Translations under genes and position numbers: made by a program
Shown: in pieces, positions 16,264 through 23,940 of the stretch
How the letters are laid out: each line of letters begins with the position of its first letter
Position numbering within the stretch: the stretch's first letter is position 1
Virus record (IMG/VR): IMGVR_UViG_3300031951_000297
Span: 1-46,548 of that record
Origin: a virus
DNA: 46,548 bases
Strand: one strand, 5' to 3'
Notes under the pieces: model-generated
The model's database searches: none
Told to the model about the DNA's origin: nothing
Seen by the model: the letters and a program-made list of their open reading frames with translations, nothing else

Positions 16264-17274
16264 TTAAAATGGAAGTTCGGAATCATCTGATTCGTATCCA
16301 TCATCTTCATATAAAGAATCCTCAATCGCACTTGAAGTAGCAGCGGCGGTTACAATTGGAGAAGTAACCTGTTGACCGAGGTTCAAATCATCTAATTCAG
16401 ACCCAATTTTGGAATAACGATACTTTACTGTACCATCTTGATTGGTTCCGTTTGGAACAAGCTCATACCCCAATTCTTTGATTTTTTCTAAAAACAAATC
16501 GTTAATAGCCGAAATCAAATACTGTGTGATGAACTTTTCATAAAAGTTATCCATGCTAACACGAAGAATGTCATTGGAACCTTTATGCTCTTCCAAAATT
16601 GAAAGATACTTTTCATTCCAACTGTCGTGCTTAACATAAGAATTGTCGGTAGGATTACCGAAACGGTCGCGAATCACATTATCTCCTTGCTTAAGGAAGA
16701 CGTTGTAGATTTTTTTACCTTTAATTACGATAGGAGTTTTGTAGTTAGATTCTTTACTTCTAGCTGGAATAACACTAATTGAAACCATCTCATTAGATGA
16801 TTTATCAATGTTACTCAACTTTGAAATCATCTCTTTACCTTTCAAAGAAAAAGCTGTTTTTACAATGTAAGTTGCTCCAACTACTTTTCCATTTTTAGGA
16901 TTGTTTGGATCCTCTGATTCAAATGGATTGTGGTAAGTAGCATTTGGATCAAAAAGAACGATTTGAATCTTCTTAGAAGGCTTATTGTTAATAGTTTCCT
17001 GAATAACAGAAACCGATTTCAAATAGCCGCTAACAGATGTGTCATTTGGAATATTGTAATATTCCTTTCCGCCAGTCATGTTCATAATTCGGCTGTTACG
17101 CTTCATCTCATCATCAAGAAGAAGAACACACCGAAAATGAACAGTGTCATTAACACCTTTTACATAATCTTTATCTTCTGAAGATAAAGTATTGCTGAAA
17201 AGGTTTAGTACAAAAGTTTGGTACCCTACAAATGGATTTTGTGAACTGTTTTGTTTTTGCTGATTTCCTAACAT
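16264..17274 (-). CDS. Single-stranded DNA-binding protein
   Basis: 336 residues. Position, length and composition match a phage replication SSB. An N-terminal beta-rich core with aromatic and basic residues is followed by a flexible Ser/Thr/Ala linker and a strongly acidic C terminus ending DDGYESDDSELPF. That ending resembles the D-D-x-x-PF tip of bacterial SSB, which binds partner proteins, more than the T4 gp32 tail. It coats ssDNA and recruits replication proteins. The gene has its own host-type promoter (17322-17353) and its own terminator, which suggests strong independent expression. The OB fold is not provable by eye; assignment rests on tail and context. Confidence 0.75.
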   Translation of the reverse strand: MLGNQQKQNSSQNPFVGYQTFVLNLFSNTLSSEDKDYVKGVNDTVHFRCVLLLDDEMKRNSRIMNMTGGKEYYNIPNDTSVSGYLKSVSVIQETINNKPSKKIQIVLFDPNATYHNPFESEDPNNPKNGKVVGATYIVKTAFSLKGKEMISKLSNIDKSSNEMVSISVIPARSKESNYKTPIVIKGKKIYNVFLKQGDNVIRDRFGNPTDNSYVKHDSWNEKYLSILEEHKGSNDILRVSMDNFYEKFITQYLISAINDLFLEKIKELGYELVPNGTNQDGTVKYRYSKIGSELDDLNLGQQVTSPIVTAAATSSAIEDSLYEDDGYESDDSELPF

Positions 17275-17321
17275 AGTAACTTAAAATTTTTGTTTGTGTA
17301 TAATGTGTTGTAATTATGATG

Positions 17322-17353
17322 CAAAGATAAGGTATTTCTTTCGAATAATCAAA
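17322..17353 (-). promoter_or_regulatory. Bacteroidetes-type promoter of ssb
   Basis: On the minus strand TTTG (17350-17353), a 20-nt spacer, then TATCTTTG (17322-17329). This matches the -33/-7 pattern TTTG...TAnnTTTG used by the main sigma factor of Bacteroidota. The leader to the ATG is about 45 nt and A-rich. An extended match to the promoter at 37958-37985 is described in the findings. Confidence 0.85.
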
Positions 17354-17372
17354 ATATTTTTTCGACTTTTTT

Positions 17373-18032
17373 TTAAAAACTTTTTCTAACGGTATTTTCG
17401 TTATAGTCTTTCATAACATCAGACTGCTTTAAAACGTATTCTTGATCCTTTTGTTCAGCGTTTTCAGAAGAATTTTCATTATTATTTAATCCAGCGTTAG
17501 CAATGGCATACTTGTTTTTATCTTCTTGAGAAGGAACCCAATAATCAGTTAATTTAACATTATAAGGGAAGCTACTCAAAGAACGCATTTGCAATTGTTC
17601 AATTGGTGTAGGGACTCTTTTCTCCAATTCAGAATTAACCTTAGAAATAGTTTCTTTAGTTTTAGTTTCAAGATTCTCAATTCTATCACCCAAGTCTTTT
17701 TTTAGGGAATCGTTGTTGGTGATTAATGTATCAATTTTAGACAATAAGTCCTGAACTGTTTTATTGATTTCATCTTGCTTTAATACTAAACCTGTTACAT
17801 CAACTTGAACAGTATTATCGTCTGGTTTAACTTCAACAGGAGGCATACCATCGGCGTTAGCATCAGATGCAAGAGAATCTTGTTTTTCTTCTCCTTCTTT
17901 TTCTTCACCTCCTTCACCTTCTGCTCCAGCAGGATTTAACCCTAAGATGTCATCTATTTCATCTTCTTTTAGGAGTTCTTTTGGTCCTCTGCCATAATAA
18001 TTGTAATTGCTGATATAATCAAATCTATTCAT
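17373..18032 (-). CDS. Acidic coiled-coil protein, probably structural
   Basis: 219 residues, not recognised. Residues 35-52 are a low-complexity Glu/Gly run. Residues 75-145 form a predicted coiled coil (VLKQDEINKTVQDLLSKI and heptad-like continuation). The C-terminal third holds SSFPYNVKLTDYWVPS. It lacks membrane segments. Coiled-coil acidic proteins next to tail genes can be scaffolds, tail fibre connectors or chaperones; none can be preferred here. It is the last gene of the tail block, just upstream of the ssb promoter region on the same strand. Confidence 0.7.
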   Translation of the reverse strand: MNRFDYISNYNYYGRGPKELLKEDEIDDILGLNPAGAEGEGGEEKEGEEKQDSLASDANADGMPPVEVKPDDNTVQVDVTGLVLKQDEINKTVQDLLSKIDTLITNNDSLKKDLGDRIENLETKTKETISKVNSELEKRVPTPIEQLQMRSLSSFPYNVKLTDYWVPSQEDKNKYAIANAGLNNNENSSENAEQKDQEYVLKQSDVMKDYNENTVRKSF

Positions 18033-18040
18033 GGTTATAA

Positions 18041-18211
18041 TTAGTCGTTTAATAATTGTCTGCCGTCTTCAACTAAAATTGTCTTTTCTACAACTTCAAC
18101 TAAGCCGTCATTTTTTTTATATACTTTTTTCTTTTTTGCATTAACATTCTTTTGTTCATCTTCTTTGAAGATGTCAGGATTATTCAAATACTTACTTAAA
18201 AAATTTTTCAT
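18041..18211 (-). CDS. Small basic protein, unknown
   Basis: 56-residue frame from ATG (18211) to TAA (18041-18043), filling the gap between the hub and the coiled-coil gene. It is Lys-rich (AKKKKVYKKNDG in the middle) and ends VEKTILVEDGRQLLND. A late-promoter-like TATTTATA ends 15 nt before the start, and it has 8 bases to the next gene. No function can be proposed. Confidence 0.65.
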   Translation of the reverse strand: MKNFLSKYLNNPDIFKEDEQKNVNAKKKKVYKKNDGLVEVVEKTILVEDGRQLLND

Positions 18212-18226
18212 AATATGATATTTTAT

Positions 18227-18234
18227 TATAAATA
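18227..18234 (-). promoter_or_regulatory. Late-promoter-like TATTTATA element
   Basis: Minus-strand TATTTATA followed by ATAAAATATC, ending 15 nt before the ATG at 18211. Confidence 0.45.
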
Positions 18235-18244
18235 TGTTAAAAAT

Positions 18245-21200
18245 TTAATTATTTGCAACAATGTTTCTTAATTTATCTAAGAAAGGATAAAATGCAATAG
18301 GTACAAATCCGCTATCAGGTTCCTGTTTTACTCTACTTGAAACTAGATTATAAAATTGATTATTATAAAATATTCCAACGTGTGTAACAACAGAAAAATC
18401 AAAATTACTGTTCATAGGTGATCTATTATTTGTTCTCATTATATTTTTCCTAGAAGTTCTATTAGGGAAATTAACAGGATCATTCATTTGATTATAAGCC
18501 TTTGTTTTAAAGCTTGATCCTTGTGAGTAACCAAATAAAAGACTTCCATTTGGAATCCCTTTTGCTACAAGGTCGCTATTAGACCAATTATTTAATTTAT
18601 CATTAGCTGTAAAATAACCCATTCTACCGTCTTCTGGTAATCCCATGAACCAATTCCAAGCATCTCCTATCTTATCAACAGCACCTATCCTAACTACTCC
18701 TAATTGTTCTAATGCGGTTCTTGCCCAAGTAGCACAAACATTATTTCCTAAACCAAAAGTAGAGACGTTATTACTGGTAAATAAATTGCTTAATTCTGTG
18801 TTAAGGACCGCAGTGTTAACACTTGTAGAAACGCTAAATTTAGCCACAGCACCTCTATATTCTATTGTAAATAATGTATTCTGACTATTTAAAGCAGTAT
18901 TCGCACTACCAGCACCAGTTTGTTGAATTTCTCTAAGTATTGTAGAATCGATATTTTTACTGTTAGTATTAACTGTGCCTCTATCTTCACCGTTAGAAAA
19001 GTCGCTTTCATTTGATAAAGGTACTGTTAATTCACTTGAGCTTATGGAATTAGATAATTCTAAATTTAAGAAGGTAGTCATCTTATCTATAATTGGATAA
19101 GTGAACTTAGAAATTCTCATTCCACTAAAAGTAGTTGTCATATTATTAGGCGTAATTTCGTGTTTAACGCTAGTAATCATATGCGCTCCATGGAACAATG
19201 GTACATTATCTAATTGAAAATATTGTGTAGGTAAAATTTGAGTATTACCTAAACATTCAACAGTAGTGGAATAACTTCTAACAGCATAAACATTATATAA
19301 ATCCATACCTGTATAAAGACGTTTTGTTGCGCCTTTACCACCAGCAAGTTCATTCAATATTAAAATAGATTCAGCTGTTTCACGATGTTCTTGTTGGCTT
19401 ACTTCTATCCTCTTAAATATATTTTGATTTTGGTCGGCATAAGCAACCCTAAAAACACTTAAATTATATTTAGCTAAGTAATCCTTTAAATCTGCTCCAG
19501 TTAATTGAGTTTGACTTATATTTCTATTTAGAATTGATTTAGGTAAATTAGTATCTATTATTGCATTGGCATTAAAATCAAAACTGTCATTGAAATAACC
19601 TACCCTATTGTTTAAATCCAAAACTTTACTATTACCTGCAACATATTGAAAAACGAAACACGAACCACCAGTCGGTTTATCATCCGAAAAATTAACATTT
19701 TCATTTAAGGTGGTAAAAGGTTTAAACATCTCCATAACATCTTGCTTATCGTAATAATTCACGAAGCTAGGAATATTATAGATATTAAAATTGTTGTCCT
19801 TTAAAACCCTTGACATTAAGAAATAGATGTTACCATCTGTTTGATTAGCATAAATCAACAGGGGTTTTGGATTAAGAACAGCTTTATCTCCAATATAAGA
19901 CCAAGTTCTATCAATAAAGTAACAATGATCGATAAGTTTCTTTTTAGTGTCGGTGTTTCCATTTACGAAATAATTGGCAAAATTATAAATTTTGCCGTCC
20001 ACCGTACTATAAGACAACCATTTATCATAGATATTTTTTAAGTGCTCATAAATCTGAATTTTAATATTTTTATCGGTAATTATATTATTAATTTCATCTT
20101 GTCTTATTCTTTGTTTTTCAGTTAGTTTTGTATTAATAAATTTTTTAGCAGCATTGATAAAACCAGAAAGATATTTACTTATAACATTAGAATTAGGTTC
20201 TATGATAGGCTGTTTGAATAATTCCCTAGGAGAAATTATAGCAACTTCTTTATAGGCTTTAATTCTATTTAATATAGTATCAAAAGCTGTTTCATATTCA
20301 CCTATTGTGTTATCAGACTTTGGATCGAATGTCACATAATTATAAACATAATTACTGAATCCACCTGCATTATACTCTTCTACAAATTTATCAAAGGCAT
20401 CTACAAAAAATTTGAAACCCTCGTCTGATAACAAATTTTCAAATTCACTTTTAGGTACCCAAGTTCTATTATATCGAGCATTATAATCTCCAACATTTGT
20501 ATATTCTGGGTCAGATTTAATATCATCAACTAAAAAATTATAACCTTGATAATGGATTTGATGTGAATGTTTTAATATCCCGCCTATATATGCAACATAC
20601 AATTCAGTCATATTTAAAACGCAACTAAATTTATTAGCATATTCCCTGAAATGATAATAATCTTTATAACCTATTGTTTCTAAAAATAGAAACGCCTTTG
20701 CATTAATGTTGTTTTTATCATAGTAAAATAAGTCAAAGATTTTAACAAATTGTTTATATTGAGTTATACTTCTACCGATTTTATACCTTGAGTTATTAGC
20801 TCTATCACCAGATACATTTCCAGATGTGGTATCAGCCCCAACTATTCCAGCAGCGGTGCCATCTATAACATTCAGATTGTACATAGAACTAATAGAAGCA
20901 GCACTACCACTTGAAATATTTTTTAAATATTTGTTAAGATCATCATTATTAAAAACATTTGTTAAATCAGCTGTTACGTTAAAGTAATTCTGATCAAAAA
21001 TAAAATAGTCTGGATTTATTAAATTCCTAAAAATAAACGCTTGAATGGTTTTAGTATCAGCAAAATAAGTATTTAAAGCAGGTGACAAGGCCTTTGAAGT
21101 ATAACTAGCTCTATCTCCTGCTAAGTACTGTAAGTTACTATTATCAATAAACGATATAGGTGAAAAGACTAATCCAGTGTTATTATCATTAAATTGATAA

Positions 21201-23311
21201 GGGGCAATAGTTACATCGTCATTTGTAAAATTGTAAGCTAAACCATTGTTAACAAATGTAGCAGGATCTAAAGTATTGATAAATTTTAATATCTTATCAT
21301 TCTCTATTTGGTCTATAAAATAAGATGCTTCTATTTCAGAATAACTTATAACATAATTTTCACCATTAAAAGGATCAAAAATACTGTAAGAATATAATAT
21401 TCTCAAACGTTTCAATATTTCTTTATATAGTTCGCTTAGGGTTGCATCACCGTAATCAAAGTTTTGGCTTAAAGATAAACCATTTTCCCTATAATCAAGA
21501 ATGTTTATAGGTATCCATTTATATATGGCCGTAGGACTAAAAGAATATGGGTTATCAGGTATATCAAATAACTCGTTTGAAGTTAAGCCTTTAATAATAT
21601 CATTTACTATTTCCAATTCTGGAAAGTTAGGATTATTGTTTCCAACTACGTCACCTAACCATATTCTTTCTCCATTTGTATCAAATACAGCTGGGAATGG
21701 GTAAATTTTATTTTCTGATATAGGAATATCAGTTGAACCTCCTGATAAATTACTTTGAATAGAATAATAGTCTTTTAACCCTTGAATCCTAATATCGCCT
21801 ATGCTTTCAGCCTTTCTACAAGTTTCATATAATATATTTAAAAATACATCAACGTTGCCGAAGATTATTTCAAATACATTATATACAGTTGGATTAAAGC
21901 CAATATCAGTTGTGAATGCCCCGTTAAGCTGATCTACTATTTTTTCTTCTAATTCTGTTTTTTTATTTTTTAGTAATTTCCTTTTTTCGTGCACATTATC
22001 TCTAACACTATAAAAAGAATAAAAGGAAACAGGTGTGAATGAATCAAACTTGCTCTGTATGAATGTTATACTACTCTGATAATTAGATAGATAACTTGTG
22101 TTTTCATTTGAAATTATTTCTGTATCAATAATTTGAAGTAAAGCGTCGTTTACATCATTATAAGAAATAGATTTAGATAATGTAAAATTATTTAAAAAAT
22201 AATTGTTTAAGTCAGGATATTTACCTTTGTTTAAATTAATTAAGCTATTATACTCGTTAATTAAGCTATTAACGTTATTTTGCATTTCATCTAAATTAGG
22301 AATTAGTTTATCCGAAAATAAACCTATATCTCTAAAAAAGTAATATCCTTCTCCTGTTTTAAATTGTTCATAGTTTAAGTTTAACCCTGTTGGGTTTGTT
22401 ATTAGTTTGGACGGCGAATTAATAATTTCTGTTATTTCATCTGCTTTTATCTGTAACGTATTAATAATAGTTAATTGAGAATAATCAGTATCCTTCTGTT
22501 TAAACTTTTCAGTATAATTAGCAATTTCAGTATATTTTATTAATAATTCGGTTATTGATGATAACCCAATAGATCCATCTTTTTTTATGTAATTCTTTAA
22601 ATAATCTTTACCTGCATTAGTGGCATTCAAAGCCATAACGTATTTAGTAATAACATCAGATAAAAAGGAAAACTGATAACCTAAAAATTTACAATTAATA
22701 ATGAAATCACTACTACCCTCATCAAACGAAGCTTTAAAATCAATCATGTTTAAATAGTAAGTAGTAGGCCGCCCATAGTAACCCTTAACTGTTAATTCAT
22801 AAATTGGATAAGGTAATCTAAAAAAAGAATTATATTTAGATATATTTTCAACGCCTTCGCCATCGAAATACTCATAATTATTAAAAACAGCTGAACCCTT
22901 AACATCAACAAAATCAATTTCCACCTTTGGAGGTGTCATCATAGCAGTTTCGATTGAAATTCGGGTAATACCTAATCCTTCATGAGTAGTTTCATTTAAA
23001 CCTATGTTGGTATAATTGGTAGTTAAATAACCTGTTTTACCATCAGCCTCATTCTCACTGGAAGTAGCAATAAAAGAAATAGAATCAGCTTCCCTACTCT
23101 TAGAAGAGTAAACATTATCAGAGGTAATAACACTCCTATTTTGAGGGAAAGATCTTAGTCTAACAAAGATAAACAAGTCTTCAGGGTTAACCAAAACATT
23201 GTCTGTTGGATTAGGATCAACAACGTAAGTGAAGAATGGAGTTTTGCCGTCAGGACCAGTTCCACTGTTTATAGTTCCTACATTGTAATTATAATTACTT
23301 AAATTAGCCAT
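18245..23311 (-). CDS. Very large baseplate hub protein with C-terminal cysteine peptidase/amidase-like domain
   Basis: 1688 residues. The N-terminal part (1-240) is a beta-rich baseplate-type domain (VEIDFVDVKGSAVFNNYEYF, LTVKGYYGRP). The region near residues 1340-1450 resembles gpD/gp27-like hub domains: LPTQYFQLDN, FHGAHMITSVKHEITPNNM, TTFSGMRISKF. The last 163 residues look like an NlpC/P60 or CHAP-type fold: Cys1526 in VCATWARTAL and His1644 in VTHVGIFYN, with a following Asn as possible third residue. The protein probably forms the central tail spike or hub and locally opens peptidoglycan during entry, the job done by gp5 lysozyme in T4. The peptidase call is motif-based. It is the largest gene in the window. 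Confidence 0.75.
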   Translation of the reverse strand: MANLSNYNYNVGTINSGTGPDGKTPFFTYVVDPNPTDNVLVNPEDLFIFVRLRSFPQNRSVITSDNVYSSKSREADSISFIATSSENEADGKTGYLTTNYTNIGLNETTHEGLGITRISIETAMMTPPKVEIDFVDVKGSAVFNNYEYFDGEGVENISKYNSFFRLPYPIYELTVKGYYGRPTTYYLNMIDFKASFDEGSSDFIINCKFLGYQFSFLSDVITKYVMALNATNAGKDYLKNYIKKDGSIGLSSITELLIKYTEIANYTEKFKQKDTDYSQLTIINTLQIKADEITEIINSPSKLITNPTGLNLNYEQFKTGEGYYFFRDIGLFSDKLIPNLDEMQNNVNSLINEYNSLINLNKGKYPDLNNYFLNNFTLSKSISYNDVNDALLQIIDTEIISNENTSYLSNYQSSITFIQSKFDSFTPVSFYSFYSVRDNVHEKRKLLKNKKTELEEKIVDQLNGAFTTDIGFNPTVYNVFEIIFGNVDVFLNILYETCRKAESIGDIRIQGLKDYYSIQSNLSGGSTDIPISENKIYPFPAVFDTNGERIWLGDVVGNNNPNFPELEIVNDIIKGLTSNELFDIPDNPYSFSPTAIYKWIPINILDYRENGLSLSQNFDYGDATLSELYKEILKRLRILYSYSIFDPFNGENYVISYSEIEASYFIDQIENDKILKFINTLDPATFVNNGLAYNFTNDDVTIAPYQFNDNNTGLVFSPISFIDNSNLQYLAGDRASYTSKALSPALNTYFADTKTIQAFIFRNLINPDYFIFDQNYFNVTADLTNVFNNDDLNKYLKNISSGSAASISSMYNLNVIDGTAAGIVGADTTSGNVSGDRANNSRYKIGRSITQYKQFVKIFDLFYYDKNNINAKAFLFLETIGYKDYYHFREYANKFSCVLNMTELYVAYIGGILKHSHQIHYQGYNFLVDDIKSDPEYTNVGDYNARYNRTWVPKSEFENLLSDEGFKFFVDAFDKFVEEYNAGGFSNYVYNYVTFDPKSDNTIGEYETAFDTILNRIKAYKEVAIISPRELFKQPIIEPNSNVISKYLSGFINAAKKFINTKLTEKQRIRQDEINNIITDKNIKIQIYEHLKNIYDKWLSYSTVDGKIYNFANYFVNGNTDTKKKLIDHCYFIDRTWSYIGDKAVLNPKPLLIYANQTDGNIYFLMSRVLKDNNFNIYNIPSFVNYYDKQDVMEMFKPFTTLNENVNFSDDKPTGGSCFVFQYVAGNSKVLDLNNRVGYFNDSFDFNANAIIDTNLPKSILNRNISQTQLTGADLKDYLAKYNLSVFRVAYADQNQNIFKRIEVSQQEHRETAESILILNELAGGKGATKRLYTGMDLYNVYAVRSYSTTVECLGNTQILPTQYFQLDNVPLFHGAHMITSVKHEITPNNMTTTFSGMRISKFTYPIIDKMTTFLNLELSNSISSSELTVPLSNESDFSNGEDRGTVNTNSKNIDSTILREIQQTGAGSANTALNSQNTLFTIEYRGAVAKFSVSTSVNTAVLNTELSNLFTSNNVSTFGLGNNVCATWARTALEQLGVVRIGAVDKIGDAWNWFMGLPEDGRMGYFTANDKLNNWSNSDLVAKGIPNGSLLFGYSQGSSFKTKAYNQMNDPVNFPNRTSRKNIMRTNNRSPMNSNFDFSVVTHVGIFYNNQFYNLVSSRVKQEPDSGFVPIAFYPFLDKLRNIVANN
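22407..22416 (+). repeat. Dispersed motif KTGGACGGCG, site 8
   Basis: Antisense in the hub gene; encodes S-P-S-K. It follows the longest gap without an exact copy (8.5 kb). Confidence 0.85.
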
Positions 23312-23355
23312 TAATTTTATTTTCTTTAATTTGTAAATTACTGATAAACAGTGAA

Positions 23356-23422
23356 TTACAAGCGAAAAAATATGCTTTTAGCTTTTCGACACTGTTATAT
23401 AATAATTTACTAAAAGCATATT
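23356..23422. repeat. 67-bp direct repeat, copy 1, with internal inverted repeat
   Basis: Identical to 23546-23612 over 67 bases. Inside, AATATGCTTTTAG (23369-23381) and CTAAAAGCATATT (23410-23422) are perfect 13-bp inverted arms around a 28-nt loop. On the minus strand the second arm runs into TTTTTTCGC, so it could terminate or attenuate transcription towards the hub gene. Confidence 0.9.
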
Positions 23423-23545
23423 TGTCTTAGTTGTATATATATTATATCTACCGCAAATAACAATAAAAACAAAATGGAAATTTTAACGCTTTATTTTCAA
23501 TAAATATTATTTCTTGTTATTTGTATCTCATTGATTATTAGTTAT

Positions 23546-23612
23546 TTACAAGCGAAAAAATATGCTTTTAGCTTTTCGACACTGTTATATAATAATTTAC
23601 TAAAAGCATATT
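23546..23612. repeat. 67-bp direct repeat, copy 2, with internal inverted repeat
   Basis: Perfect copy of 23356-23422, offset by 190 bases; it ends 16 bases before the stop codon of the gp53-like gene. The flanking bases of the two copies differ. Confidence 0.9.
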
Positions 23613-23628
23613 AGTTTTCTATATATTA

Positions 23629-23937
23629 TTAATAATACAGCTTCAATTTTTCCACCTCGTTTATCCACCTTTGAAGCGCATCTTGATACGGAAAAGGAAT
23701 AATTAAAAGAGTGCCATCGGGGATTTCATCTTCATTTTTGCAAATAGTAGCGTTAGCCATTAAAATAAGCCTTCCACCAAAGGGATTAGAATAGAACCGT
23801 TCAGAAACAGTATCCATCCTATCGCTTAGTTTATTCCACACATAAGTTAAATCACTGTTTTTTTTTGGTAATTTAACAAAGGGTATATCAGATGTCTTCT
23901 CACCTACTTTGAAAGGTGTATAAAAATTATAATACAT
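23629..23937 (-). CDS. 53: Baseplate wedge protein, gp53-like (LysM-like)
   Basis: 102 residues with a LysM-like pattern as in T4 gp53: DRMDTVSERFYSNPFGGRLI (residues 41-60, first helix and strand), ANATICKNEDEIPDGTLLIIPF (61-82, second helix and GTxLxIP strand). In gp53 this fold ties wedge units together. Short length, position beside the hub and baseplate genes, and the closing IPDGTLLIIPF support it. The ATG is 3 bases from the stop of the upstream baseplate gene, so the two are likely co-translated. Confidence 0.7.
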   Translation of the reverse strand: MYYNFYTPFKVGEKTSDIPFVKLPKKNSDLTYVWNKLSDRMDTVSERFYSNPFGGRLILMANATICKNEDEIPDGTLLIIPFPYQDALQRWINEVEKLKLYY

Positions 23938-23940
23938 ATT

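Larger units (their letters stand above)
23312..23628. other. Only gene-free gap longer than 300 bases
   Basis: 317 bases upstream of the hub gene. It holds two perfect 67-bp repeats, an additional inverted pair CAAATAACAA (23454-23463) / TTGTTATTTG (23514-23523) between them, and otherwise AT-rich sequence with no reading frame of note. Confidence 0.8.

Noticed and set aside
23356-23612. CRISPR array
   Set aside because: Only two 67-bp repeats with a single 123-bp spacer and no cas genes; the copies fit a hairpin duplication.
23356-23612. Insertion sequence or MITE
   Set aside because: No terminal target duplications or transposase; the inverted arms lie inside the repeats, not at ends of a single unit.
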